The notes below the pieces were generated by a model. That model saw nothing but the letters and a program-made list of their open reading frames with translations, made no database searches and was not told where the DNA came from. From positions 34,908-98,907 of the forward strand of contig CAZOVB010000010.1 of assembly GCA_964583095.1 (NCBI GenBank): 64,000 bases of DNA. The letters are read 5' to 3'. Made by a program: the position numbers and the translations under genes. The stretch is from CAZOVB01 sp964583095 (lineage in GTDB: Bacteria > Planctomycetota > Phycisphaerae > SM23-33). Below, piece by piece: positions 35,539 through 43,529 of the stretch; position 1 is the stretch's first letter; every line of letters starts with the position of its first letter.

Positions 35539-36741
35539 GTGAAAATCCGCGATGTGGAAGTGTTCCTGACCCAGCCGGGCCGGCCGACCTGCCGGCTGAT
35601 CGTGATCCGTGTGCATACCGACCAGGACGGTCTGATGGGCCTGGGCTGTGCGACTTTCACCCAGCGCCATCGCGCGGTGGAGGCCGCCTTGGTCAAGCAC
35701 CTGGGGCCCTTCGTGATCGGCAGGGACCCGCGGAACATCGAAGATCTCTGGCACAGCATGATGGTCTCGGGCTACTGGCGAAACGGGCCGGTGCTCAACA
35801 ACGCCATCAGCGGGATCGACATGGCCCTGTGGGATATCAAGGGCAAGATCGCCAACCTGCCCTGCTACCAGCTCTGGGCAGGCCGGTGCCGCGAAGGCGT
35901 TACCGTCTATCGCCATGTCAACGGGGACGATGCGGCCCAGGTGGCCGAAAAGGCCCGGTCGCTGATCCAGGAGGGCGTCAACCACATTCGCTGCCAGCTC
36001 AGCGGCTACGCCGGCGTCTCTGCCCGCACCCGCAGCCGGAGCGACGAGGCGTTCCCCGGGGTCTACTTCGACCCGAAGGAAAAGCTGCGCGAGCTGCCCG
36101 GCTTCTTCCACACGCTTCGCAATGAACTGGGCGAGCAGGTCGAGCTGCTCTACGACGTCCACGAGCGCCTGGCCCCGATCGACGCGATCCACCTGGCCAA
36201 GGCACTCGAGCCATACCGCCTGTTCTTCCTGGAGGATCTCTTCGCCCCGGAAGACCTGGAATGGCTCTCGATGCTTCGCAGCCAGTGCGCTACGCCCATC
36301 GCCATCGGGGAGTTGTTCAATCATCCCCACGAGTTGACACCGTTCATCTCACGTCGCCTGCTGGATTATGTCCGCGTGCACGTTTCTCAACTGGGCGGGG
36401 TAACGCCGGCGTTGAAGCTGGCCCACCTCTGCGAACCGTTCGGGGTCCGCACCGCGTGGCACGGACCCGGAGATGTCTCACCGGTGGGGATGGTCGCCAA
36501 TATCCACCTGGGCCTGGCCGTGCACAACTTCGGCATCCAGGAGTGGGGCAAGCGCCCCGACGTGGAATACGAAATGTTCCCCGGGCTCCCCCGGCCTGAA
36601 GGCGGACAGGTCCAGGCGCCCCACGGGCCCGGCTGGGGACTGGAATTTGATGCGGACCTGGCCCGGCAGCATCCGTGCGACGATACCGACCTGGACTGGA
36701 CCAGCGCCCGACTGGCCGACGGCACCATCGCCAGGCCCTGA
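35539..36741 (+). CDS. Mannonate dehydratase-family protein (enolase superfamily, ManD/RspA-like)
   Basis: A 400-residue enolase-superfamily enzyme that should dehydrate a sugar acid such as D-mannonate to its 2-keto-3-deoxy derivative. The diagnostic blocks of the ManD group are all here: VYRHVNGDD, PGVYFDPKEKL, the metal and acid/base pair Asp-x-His in LLYDVHERLAP, the second ligand Glu in FFLEDLFAPED, the third in PIAIGELFNHPHE, the catalytic His in TAWHGPGDVSPVG, and the C-terminal FGIQEWG. Low-activity members also dehydrate gluconate. With the SDR upstream it could form a hexuronate route. Confidence 0.87.
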   Translation: MKIRDVEVFLTQPGRPTCRLIVIRVHTDQDGLMGLGCATFTQRHRAVEAALVKHLGPFVIGRDPRNIEDLWHSMMVSGYWRNGPVLNNAISGIDMALWDIKGKIANLPCYQLWAGRCREGVTVYRHVNGDDAAQVAEKARSLIQEGVNHIRCQLSGYAGVSARTRSRSDEAFPGVYFDPKEKLRELPGFFHTLRNELGEQVELLYDVHERLAPIDAIHLAKALEPYRLFFLEDLFAPEDLEWLSMLRSQCATPIAIGELFNHPHELTPFISRRLLDYVRVHVSQLGGVTPALKLAHLCEPFGVRTAWHGPGDVSPVGMVANIHLGLAVHNFGIQEWGKRPDVEYEMFPGLPRPEGGQVQAPHGPGWGLEFDADLARQHPCDDTDLDWTSARLADGTIARP

Positions 36742-36751
36742 GCAGGCGAAA

Positions 36752-36880
36752 ATGGATTCGCCGATCTTCTACCTCCTGGCCTCGGGCATCCTGTTTGGCG
36801 GGAGCCTGATCCAATCCGCCACCGGGTTCGGCTACGGCATGTTCGCGGTGAATCTCCTGCTCCTGGCCGGGGCGAGATAG
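36752..36880 (+). pseudogene. Truncated TauE/SafE-family transporter fragment
   Basis: Forty-two codons from ATG 36752 read as the N-terminal helix of a TauE/SafE permease, with the conserved motif LIQSATGFGYGMFAVNLLLL. Then the frame stops at TAG 36878-36880. Full-length members have 240-300 residues, so only the first membrane helix survives. It is directly behind the dehydratase, where an anion or sugar-acid exporter would be in place. It looks like a recent deletion remnant. Confidence 0.65.
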
Positions 36881-36911
36881 GCCGCGGGTCGGGCCCGCAC
36901 CACGCCGTCTT

Positions 36912-37439
36912 TCAGGACTCGGGGTCCTGCGCGGAGCTCTCTGGATTCGGATCGGCCGATGCCGTCACTTTAGCGTTGATGGCGGCGGCGAAGTCTTCCA
37001 GGGCTTTGCGATGCCGGTCGTGCTTGACGTCCTTCCGGCGAAAGGCCGCCCCGGCAAGGGGCAGAGCCCCGGACTGCTCGCCCATGTCTTCCAGCGTCGA
37101 GCCCCAGCGACTCCGGGCCATGGTGCAGAAACAGGCTAGATTCGAAATCGGCTCTCCGTACTGATTCAACCACGTGCGAACCGCGCAGGCCATCGTGTTG
37201 GCCCAGACGGGCGTGCCGACCACGACAACATCGTACTGGCCGGGATCTCTCCTGGCCGGCTCGATAGGTGCAGCCTTCTGGCGAACGGCGTCCTTGCAGG
37301 CTGCGACGAACCGGAGCGGGCCCGAACGGTCTTTCTGGTCCACGATTTCTTCCAGATCGGCCTTTAGCGACGTGGCCAACTCCTGGGCCACCTTTCGCGT
37401 CACGCCGGTCCGGGAATAATAGACAACCAGTATTTTCAT
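36912..37439 (-). CDS. Flavodoxin family protein
   Basis: A 175-residue FMN-binding protein from ATG 37439, with AAGGAGAGGTC just upstream. The phosphate-binding loop VVYYSRTGVTRKVAQ is at residues 4-18 and the second FMN-loop strand is VVVVGTPVWANTMACAV. It is probably a one-electron carrier or a quinone-reductase-like flavoprotein. The 228-bp gap to the divergent propeller gene contains no other gene. Confidence 0.85.
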   Translation of the reverse strand: MKILVVYYSRTGVTRKVAQELATSLKADLEEIVDQKDRSGPLRFVAACKDAVRQKAAPIEPARRDPGQYDVVVVGTPVWANTMACAVRTWLNQYGEPISNLACFCTMARSRWGSTLEDMGEQSGALPLAGAAFRRKDVKHDRHRKALEDFAAAINAKVTASADPNPESSAQDPES

Positions 37440-37667
37440 GACCTCTCCTTCCCCGATCTGTCGGAGGGTGCATGCTATCGGGCGGACTCGGCAAAAGCCA
37501 GAGATCCCTGCCCTTGGCCTGTTGGGCCCACACAGATCGGCGCAATCGATCAAAATCCGCTCGCGGGTATGGCCAAAAGCCGTTGAATCTGGTATGTTTT
37601 ACAGACCCAACCGGGTCCTTACGGGCCTGGCAGCAGTCAACCGTTATCCCCGTTGCGGAGTCAAGAA

Positions 37668-39254
37668 ATGAAGATCCGAGCCAGTATCGCTGTATCTGTA
37701 TTGTCGTGTATCACATCCGTCGTACTCGCCCAGCCTTTCGATCAGTGGCGGGGAGGACCTCACGGCCAGGGCGTCGCGGAGGACACCCGCGTTCAGCCGG
37801 GCAACTGGTCCAAAAAGGGCCCCAAGCTCCTCTGGGAGATCGAGGACATCCCCGGCGACAACAAGGGAGGGTTCTCCTGCGTGAGCCTCAAGGACGGCAA
37901 GGCCGTTCTGTTTGTCAACGAGAAGTACCGCGTTGCGTTCGAGCATCGAACGATTACCCAGGAGACGCTCAAGGAACTCGGCGGCGTGCTGCTGAAACTG
38001 GATGAGGACCTTGCCGGGAAGATCGAATCCGTCCGGACCGACAAAAGAGTCCTCCAGATGGAGCGCCGCGGACGCAACAAGCACATCGACGAGTGGATCG
38101 GCAAGAACGTACCCGATGATGTTCGCAAAGAGCATAAACGGGATATTCAGGATCGCATTCGAGACGGCGCCGACGCGATTCCCCACCAGGGCCTCAAGAT
38201 CCTCAAGGAGATGGAGGACAAACGCTTCGAGAACGACGAGGCCATCAAGGCTGCACTCAAGGACAAGGGCTTCGATGAGAAGCAGATCAAGAAGATTCTC
38301 AAGGCCATCGCCACCTACAACGAAAAAGCCTGGGACTGGATCTACTGCTGGGACGCCGATTCGGGCAAGGAATTGTGGAAGAAGAAGTACGTGGGCAAGG
38401 CGCGTACCTGGCCGACGGCCTCTACGCCTGCTTTGAGGTACGACCGGGTTTACGTGGCCGGCTCGGAAGGTCAGATGTACTGCCTGGACCTCAACGACGG
38501 ACGCGAGATCTGGAAGGTTTCGCTGCCCACCAGCGGCGGAATCAACTCTTCCCCGCTGGTCCACGAGGACCGGGTGTACATTCAGTGTCACGGGCTTACC
38601 GCCCTGGACGCCCGCTCGGGCGAACAGCTCTGGCGGGTTGGCGAGGTCTCCGGGGCCGACGCCTCTCCGGTGCTCTGGACGCATGACGGCAAGGATTACA
38701 TCATCGCCCACGGCAGCGACAAGCTCCAGTGCGTCCAGGCCCAGAGCGGCAGACTCCTCTGGAGCGTCGAGGGCGGGCATGGCCCCAGTACCCCCTGCAT
38801 CGAGGGCGATATCGCCGTGCTGCAGACCAACAATCGTGGCGTGAACCTGGGCGCCTGGAAGCTTACGCCCGAAACTGCGACGCTTCTCTGGAGAAAGCAG
38901 GGCCCCGTCGACCGCGGTGCCAGCCCCGTGATCTACAACGGCTACGTCTATACGCTCTCGAAGCAGCAGGGCCTCTGCGTGGAACTCGATACCGGGCGGG
39001 TCGCCTGGGACCAGAAGGTGCGCACCGGGCAGTTCAGTTCGCCGATCGTAGCCGACGGCAAGCTGTTGGCCTTCATGCGGAACGAACTTCAGGTCCTCGA
39101 CGCCTCTCCTTCCGGGTACAACGTCCTGGCCGAGGCGAGAATCAACCCCTTGCGGTGTACCTCGCCGGTGGTCGTCGGGTCCCGCCTGTACATGCGGACC
39201 AAGGACTCGGTGGCCTGTTACGACCTGGCCTCGGCGGCCGAGGATACCCAGTAA
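37668..39254 (+). CDS. Secreted PQQ-like beta-propeller protein with helical insert
   Basis: A 528-residue exported protein from ATG 37668, with GGAG 7 nt upstream. A signal peptide (ASIAVSVLSCITSVVLAQ) is followed by the WRGGPHGQGVAED motif common in planctomycete propeller proteins. A charged helical insert (about residues 90-215, rich in Lys/Glu/Asp) interrupts the first blade. The rest are blades such as MYCLDLNDGREIWKVSL and CVELDTGRVAWDQ. Role unknown; no enzyme residues are recognisable. Confidence 0.8.
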   Translation: MKIRASIAVSVLSCITSVVLAQPFDQWRGGPHGQGVAEDTRVQPGNWSKKGPKLLWEIEDIPGDNKGGFSCVSLKDGKAVLFVNEKYRVAFEHRTITQETLKELGGVLLKLDEDLAGKIESVRTDKRVLQMERRGRNKHIDEWIGKNVPDDVRKEHKRDIQDRIRDGADAIPHQGLKILKEMEDKRFENDEAIKAALKDKGFDEKQIKKILKAIATYNEKAWDWIYCWDADSGKELWKKKYVGKARTWPTASTPALRYDRVYVAGSEGQMYCLDLNDGREIWKVSLPTSGGINSSPLVHEDRVYIQCHGLTALDARSGEQLWRVGEVSGADASPVLWTHDGKDYIIAHGSDKLQCVQAQSGRLLWSVEGGHGPSTPCIEGDIAVLQTNNRGVNLGAWKLTPETATLLWRKQGPVDRGASPVIYNGYVYTLSKQQGLCVELDTGRVAWDQKVRTGQFSSPIVADGKLLAFMRNELQVLDASPSGYNVLAEARINPLRCTSPVVVGSRLYMRTKDSVACYDLASAAEDTQ

Positions 39255-39292
39255 GCTTTCGTGCTTCTTTCACAACCGGTAACGACCTCTCG

Positions 39293-39326
39293 ATCGGCCG
39301 GCGCGGCCCCACCCGCGCCGGCCGAT
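39293..39326 (+). terminator. Strong hairpin after the propeller gene
   Basis: A perfect 14-bp stem (39293-39306 with 39313-39326) closes a 6-nt loop CCCCAC, 38 bp after the stop codon. The downstream sequence (GCTTTGCG) is only weakly T-rich, so termination may be partial. Confidence 0.55.
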
Positions 39327-39358
39327 GCTTTGCGCCTTGAGGCAGATTGGCAGATTGG

Positions 39359-39387
39359 TTGCTCGCGGCCAGTGATGCGCTTAGAAT
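39359..39387 (+). promoter_or_regulatory. Promoter of the hsp20-lon operon
   Basis: TTGCTC at 39359-39364 and TAGAAT at 39382-39387 are 17 bp apart. The leader is about 57 nt. No CIRCE element and no sigma-32-like promoter was seen, so stress control, if present, is by another route. Confidence 0.55.
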
Positions 39388-39450
39388 ACGTCGTCCGATC
39401 GGGGGCGTCCCGATCTTCTCCTGTAGGGTCCGCTGCGACAGGCGAGAGTT

Positions 39451-39864
39451 ATGAAGAGCAAGTCCGAAAAAGGCGATCCGGCCGACCAGGCGATCCGTCG
39501 CATGACGCGATGGGTCGACAACGTTCTAGGCCAGATGTCCCAGAAGTTCTGCCCGGTAGAATCCTGGGTCCCTTCGGTAAACCTGTACGAGTCCAGCCGG
39601 GACTATCACATCGTAGTGGATCTGGCGGGGGTATCCGGCGACGAGATCGACCTGGTCGTCGAGGGGAACCTGCTGACGCTCTCGGGTGCCCGCGAATGTC
39701 CGCGACATCCCTCCGAGCACAAGGACTGCAAGGTTCGGCTGATGGAGATCGACCATGGATCGTTCTGCCGGAAGGTCAAGCTTCCCGGCGACGTGGACGT
39801 CGATGCCATCGAGGCGCGGTACCGAGGCGGCCTGCTCACAATCGATCTGCCCAAGAAAGCCTGA
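39451..39864 (+). CDS. Small heat shock protein, Hsp20 family
   Basis: A 137-residue holdase chaperone with an alpha-crystallin domain over residues about 45-135: VNLYESSRDYHIVVDLAGV, EIDLVVEGNLLTLSGAR, SFCRKVKLPGDVDVD, and a C-terminal strand GGLLTIDLPKKA. It would keep unfolding proteins soluble. The Lon gene starts 6 bp downstream, so it is made together with the protease that removes damaged proteins. Confidence 0.92.
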   Translation: MKSKSEKGDPADQAIRRMTRWVDNVLGQMSQKFCPVESWVPSVNLYESSRDYHIVVDLAGVSGDEIDLVVEGNLLTLSGARECPRHPSEHKDCKVRLMEIDHGSFCRKVKLPGDVDVDAIEARYRGGLLTIDLPKKA

Positions 39865-39870
39865 ATATAG

Positions 39871-42414
39871 ATGGCCTCGAAGAAACCCAAAACCCAGGTC
39901 GTTCAGATAGACGAACCGGATAAGCCGATTACCCCCTCCAAACGCACCCACCAGGCCGAGGGGAGCCAGGAATTCGAGATCCCCGAAGTCCAGGCGGTCC
40001 TGCCGCTGCGCGAATTCGTGCTGTTTCCCGGAACGATCATCCCGCTTACGCTCGAGACGGAAAAGGCCCGGCGCCTGGTCAACGACATCCTCCCGGAACA
40101 GCGTACGATTCTGGTCACCTGTCAGAAGGACCCCGACGCGGAGAACCCTGCGGGGAAGGATCTCTACCCGGTCGGGACCATCGCCGCGGTGCTCAAGCTC
40201 CTGCGTCGTGAAGACGACCAGCAGACGCTGATCGTCCAGGGCGTCCGGAGGGGGCGTGTGCGAAAATGGGTCGATGCCGAGCCGTATATCACCGCCAACG
40301 TGGAGTTGCTCGAATCGACCGGGGAAGATTCCAAGATGGTCGAGGCCCTGGCTCGCAACGTTCGAGAGCTGGGACGCCAGGCGATCGAGCTTTCGCCCAA
40401 CATCCCCGAAGAAGCCGTCTCCATCCTCCGCACCGTCGAGCCGGAGGGGATGCTGGCTGACTTCGTCGTCGCCAACCTCCAGATCGAACCCAAGCGCAAG
40501 CAGGAGTTCCTGGAAGAAACCGGCGTGCGGGAACGCCTGGAAATGCTCAACGTGGAACTCCACCGCCAGATCGAACTGCTGGAGCTTTCCGAGAAGATCC
40601 AGAAGGACGTCCGCTCCCGGATCGAGAAGCAGCACCGCGAACACTTCCTCCAGGAGCAACTTCGCGCCATCCAGAAGGAACTGGGCACCGGAGACGAAAA
40701 GCAGGCCGACATCGAAATGCTCCGGGAGAAGATCGACCAGGCCCGGATGCCTGAGAACGTCCAGGCCGAGGCCGATCGTGAGCTGTCGCGCATGCAGCGC
40801 GTCCCGATCGTCTCCCCCGAGTACAACATCGTGCGAACCTACCTGGAAATCCTGGGCGAGTTGCCTTGGAGCCGTTCCAGCGAGGATCACCTGGAGGTCC
40901 CCCAGGCCCGCAAGGTGCTCAACACAGACCATTATGACCTGGACAAGGTCAAAAAACGCATCCTGGAGTATCTCTCGGTCCGCAAACTCGCCCCGGCCTC
41001 TCGGGGCCCGATCCTGTGTTTCGTGGGTCCCCCCGGCGTGGGCAAAACCTCCCTGGGCCAGTCCATCGCCCGGGCGCTGGGACGCGAATTCATCCGCATG
41101 AGCCTGGGGGGCATGCGCGACGAGGCCGAACTGCGAGGCCACCGGCGGACGTACATCGGGGCCATGCCGGGAAGAATCATCCAGGAGATCCGCAAGGTCG
41201 GCGTCAACAATCCCGTCTTCATGCTCGACGAATTGGACAAGGTCGGGGCCGACTTCCGGGGCGACCCCACCAGCGCGCTGCTGGAGGTGCTTGACCCGGC
41301 CCAGAACAAGAGCTTCCAGGACCACTATCTCTCCGTGCCGTTTGATCTTTCCAAGGTGCTCTTCATCGCCACGGCCAACTACATGGGCCCGGTGCCCCCT
41401 GCCCTGCGGGACCGCATGGAAGTGATCGAGATCCCCGGCTACGCCCAGGCAGACAAACTCAATATCGCCAGGCAGTACCTCGTACCCCGGCAGCGCGAGC
41501 AGAACGGTCTGAAGGTCAGCCAGATCACCTTCAAGGACGAAGCCATCCGCCGCATAATCGAGCAGTACACCCGCGAGGCCGGCGTGCGGGAACTGGAAAG
41601 AAAGATCGGCGCCTGCTGTCGCTACGTGGCCTCCCTGATCGCCGAAGGCAAGGCCAAGTCCCGAACCGTCACCCGCAAACTGCTCGTCGACGCACTGGGG
41701 CCTCGAATCTACCAGCGGGATGTGGCCGGCAGGACCAACGTCTCCGGCGTGGTGACCGGCTTGGCCCATACCCCCAGCGGGGGGGATATCATCTTCATCG
41801 AGGCCGCTGCCTATAACGGCAAGGGACAGTTGATCCTCACCGGGCAGATCGGCGATGTCATGCGGGAAAGCGCCCAGGCGGCTTACAGCCTGGTCAAGAG
41901 CAAGGCCGACGGGATCGGGATCAAACCCGAGGTCTTTGCCGGCACGGATGTGCACATTCACGTCCCGGCCGGCGCGATCCCCAAGGACGGCCCCTCGGCG
42001 GGGATCGCCATCCTGACCGCCCTGACAAGCCTCTTTACCGAACACAAGGTCCGCGCCGACGTGGCCATGACCGGCGAGATCACCCTGCGGGGCCTGGTTC
42101 TGCCGGTGGGCGGCGTGCGGGTAAAGGTCCTGGCCGCCAAGCGTGCGGGGATCCGGCGCGTGCTGCTGCCCGAGGACAACCGCAAGGACCTTCAGGATAT
42201 CCCCGAAGACGTGAGGGAGTCGCTGGAGTTCGTCTTTGTCAAGACGGCCGACGACGTCATGAACGCCGCCCTGGACCTGCAGGTTTCCGACGATCCCCGC
42301 AGCAAAGAGAAGAAGCCCTCGTCGGGCAAAAAAGGCAGCTCGGGTCGCAAGCCCTCGTCGGGCAAATCCTCTGCCCGGCGCAAGAGCGCTGCCGGCTCCG
42401 GGAAGGACAAGTAA
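39871..42414 (+). CDS. lon: ATP-dependent protease Lon
   Basis: A cytoplasmic AAA+ protease of 847 residues, the usual length. The N-terminal LON substrate-binding domain (VLPLREFVLFPG) is followed by a coiled coil, the ATPase with Walker A GPPGVGKTSLG near residue 387 and Walker B VFMLDELDK, and the serine protease domain with Ser709 in KDGPSAGIA and Lys752 in RVKVLAAKRAG as catalytic dyad. The C-terminal tail is an unusual Lys/Ser-rich repeat (SSGKKGSSGRKPSSGKS), probably disordered. It degrades misfolded and regulatory proteins. Confidence 0.95.
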   Translation: MASKKPKTQVVQIDEPDKPITPSKRTHQAEGSQEFEIPEVQAVLPLREFVLFPGTIIPLTLETEKARRLVNDILPEQRTILVTCQKDPDAENPAGKDLYPVGTIAAVLKLLRREDDQQTLIVQGVRRGRVRKWVDAEPYITANVELLESTGEDSKMVEALARNVRELGRQAIELSPNIPEEAVSILRTVEPEGMLADFVVANLQIEPKRKQEFLEETGVRERLEMLNVELHRQIELLELSEKIQKDVRSRIEKQHREHFLQEQLRAIQKELGTGDEKQADIEMLREKIDQARMPENVQAEADRELSRMQRVPIVSPEYNIVRTYLEILGELPWSRSSEDHLEVPQARKVLNTDHYDLDKVKKRILEYLSVRKLAPASRGPILCFVGPPGVGKTSLGQSIARALGREFIRMSLGGMRDEAELRGHRRTYIGAMPGRIIQEIRKVGVNNPVFMLDELDKVGADFRGDPTSALLEVLDPAQNKSFQDHYLSVPFDLSKVLFIATANYMGPVPPALRDRMEVIEIPGYAQADKLNIARQYLVPRQREQNGLKVSQITFKDEAIRRIIEQYTREAGVRELERKIGACCRYVASLIAEGKAKSRTVTRKLLVDALGPRIYQRDVAGRTNVSGVVTGLAHTPSGGDIIFIEAAAYNGKGQLILTGQIGDVMRESAQAAYSLVKSKADGIGIKPEVFAGTDVHIHVPAGAIPKDGPSAGIAILTALTSLFTEHKVRADVAMTGEITLRGLVLPVGGVRVKVLAAKRAGIRRVLLPEDNRKDLQDIPEDVRESLEFVFVKTADDVMNAALDLQVSDDPRSKEKKPSSGKKGSSGRKPSSGKSSARRKSAAGSGKDK

Positions 42415-42432
42415 CCAGCCGCCGCCGGACGC

Positions 42433-42924
42433 TCAGGCCAGGTATTCCAGCCCCAGCAGGGAGCGGATATACCCCACCTGTCCCATGTGGTAGGATTCGT
42501 GGGTGAGCAGGAAGCTGATCTGGTTGACCAGCGGCTCGGAGGTTTCGGGATTAAAGAGCCCGGGCACTTGTTTCTCGAACTGCTCGGGGGGAAAGTCCTG
42601 GAGCGCATCGAGGATCTGCATTCCCGTCGAGTCGAAATCCTTCAGAAGCTCTTCCCGGTCGGGCCAGGCGTCGTTGAAGGTCGGGTTGCTTTCGGGGCTG
42701 AAGAACTCCTCCCAGGCCAAAGCGGGGATTTCCAGTCCGGCCTGGCGGCCCATGAACCTTCGACTCGCTGCGATGTGTCCCAGCAGCCAGTGGGCGCATC
42801 GGCCCATCCGGCCGAAGGTTTCCCGCATCGCTTCGTCGTCCATGGCATCGAGAAGGCCCGGGAGGAACTGATGGTGGAAGCGGTAGGTGTGCAGCACTGC
42901 CTGAATCAGGCATGAATTGCTCAT
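42433..42924 (-). CDS. DinB-family putative metal-dependent protein
   Basis: A 163-residue four-helix-bundle protein. The conserved histidines of the DinB/YfiT fold are visible: one in CAHWLLGHIAASRR (near residue 44-50) and two in LTHESYHMGQVGYIR (near 142-146), which usually hold Zn or Ni. Relatives act as thiol-dependent transferases or hydrolases, but the function here is unknown. It converges on lon, whose stop is 18 bp away. Confidence 0.8.
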   Translation of the reverse strand: MSNSCLIQAVLHTYRFHHQFLPGLLDAMDDEAMRETFGRMGRCAHWLLGHIAASRRFMGRQAGLEIPALAWEEFFSPESNPTFNDAWPDREELLKDFDSTGMQILDALQDFPPEQFEKQVPGLFNPETSEPLVNQISFLLTHESYHMGQVGYIRSLLGLEYLA

Positions 42925-42993
42925 GGTATTCTCCGTGGAGTCAGGAACCTGCGAATCAATGATTCATGATAGGCTTTGGAGCAGGAATGAGCA

Positions 42994-43100
42994 ACGCTCC
43001 GGACGGCAGGGGGAGACCGCCCGGAGCGTCTGTGTCCAAAGGTGGAGGGAAACCTTTGGATTGGGCACTATCAGCAAAGGAAAGGAGGAGAAACCTTTGC
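42994..43100. ncRNA. Copy 1 of a tandem three-hairpin element, candidate structured RNA
   Basis: Three consecutive stem-loops. A: ACGCTCCGG (42994-43002) pairs with CCGGAGCGT (43021-43029), with an inner GG/CC pair and the loop CAGGGGGAGA. B: CCAAAGG (43036-43042) with CCTTTGG (43053-43059), loop TGGAGGGAAA. C: GCAAAGG (43074-43080) with CCTTTGC (43094-43100), loop AAAGGAGGAGAAA. A second copy lies 96 bp downstream. On the plus strand every loop carries GGA, as in CsrA-binding decoy RNAs. The transcribed strand is not settled. No protein frame explains the pattern. It is within the 605-bp gap between the DinB and PAC2 genes. Confidence 0.5.
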
Positions 43101-43195
43101 TTTCGTTCGTCTTTTAGTACGCTGGATAAGCTTCCAGGGTTCCTTAAATCATAACCTGAATTCGCGAAATACGCAACAAATCTGAGCAAAAAATT

Positions 43196-43295
43196 GATGC
43201 TCCCGGCGGCAGGGGGAGACCGCCGAGAGCATCGGTTCCAGAGGTGGAGGGAAACCTCTGGTTGGGCAATCGCAAAGGGGAGGGAGAACCTTTGC
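43196..43295. ncRNA. Copy 2 of the three-hairpin element
   Basis: The same order of hairpins. A: GATGCTC (43196-43202) with GAGCATC (43227-43233), plus inner GGCGG/CCGCC, loop CAGGGGGAGA (identical to copy 1). B: CCAGAGG (43238-43244) with CCTCTGG (43255-43261), loop TGGAGGGAAA (identical). C: GCAAAGG (43272-43278) with CCTTTGC (43289-43295), loop GGAGGGAGAA. The B stems differ from copy 1 by paired changes (A-T to G-C), and the A stems differ but stay paired, so the structure rather than the sequence is conserved. On the minus strand, hairpin A is followed directly by AATTTTTTG, which would make it an intrinsic terminator. Confidence 0.5.
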
Positions 43296-43474
43296 TTCGT
43301 CCTATAATACGGCCCAGGGGTGGGAATCGTTCTCGGTAGGGGGCTGAAAAAGCTGAAAAAATCGGATAACAGGTAAATTTCCCCCAAAACCCCGCCTGGA
43401 CGCCCTCTGCCCCCAGGCCCTGCCGACTCGAGTGCCGGGAAGGATTGTCGTGTCCGGCCGGGGCGGGCGCTGTA

Positions 43475-43499
43475 GAATACTCTCCGGTATCGAGTATTC
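43475..43499 (+). promoter_or_regulatory. Inverted repeat over the PAC2 gene promoter
   Basis: GAATACTC (43475-43482) and GAGTATTC (43492-43499) form a perfect 8-bp inverted repeat with a 9-bp centre. It overlaps the -10-like TAGAAT at 43473-43478 and the expected transcription start. It is a likely operator or 5'-leader hairpin. The -35 is not convincing. Confidence 0.45.
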
Positions 43500-43529
43500 G
43501 CCGCAAGCTTCGTTTGACGGGCCCTCATC

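Noticed and set aside
39359..39450. Heat-shock-specific control (CIRCE or sigma-32 promoter) before hsp20
   Set aside because: No TTAGCACTC-N9-GAGTGCTAA repeat and no sigma-32-like boxes; a vegetative-type promoter is present instead.
39526..42045. 839-codon minus-strand open frame opposite hsp20 and lon
   Set aside because: Same antisense effect; lon and hsp20 have unmistakable family motifs on the plus strand.
42966..43154. Short open frame running through hairpin copy 1
   Set aside because: The second copy does not preserve the frame, whereas stem pairing is preserved in both; structure explains the conservation better.
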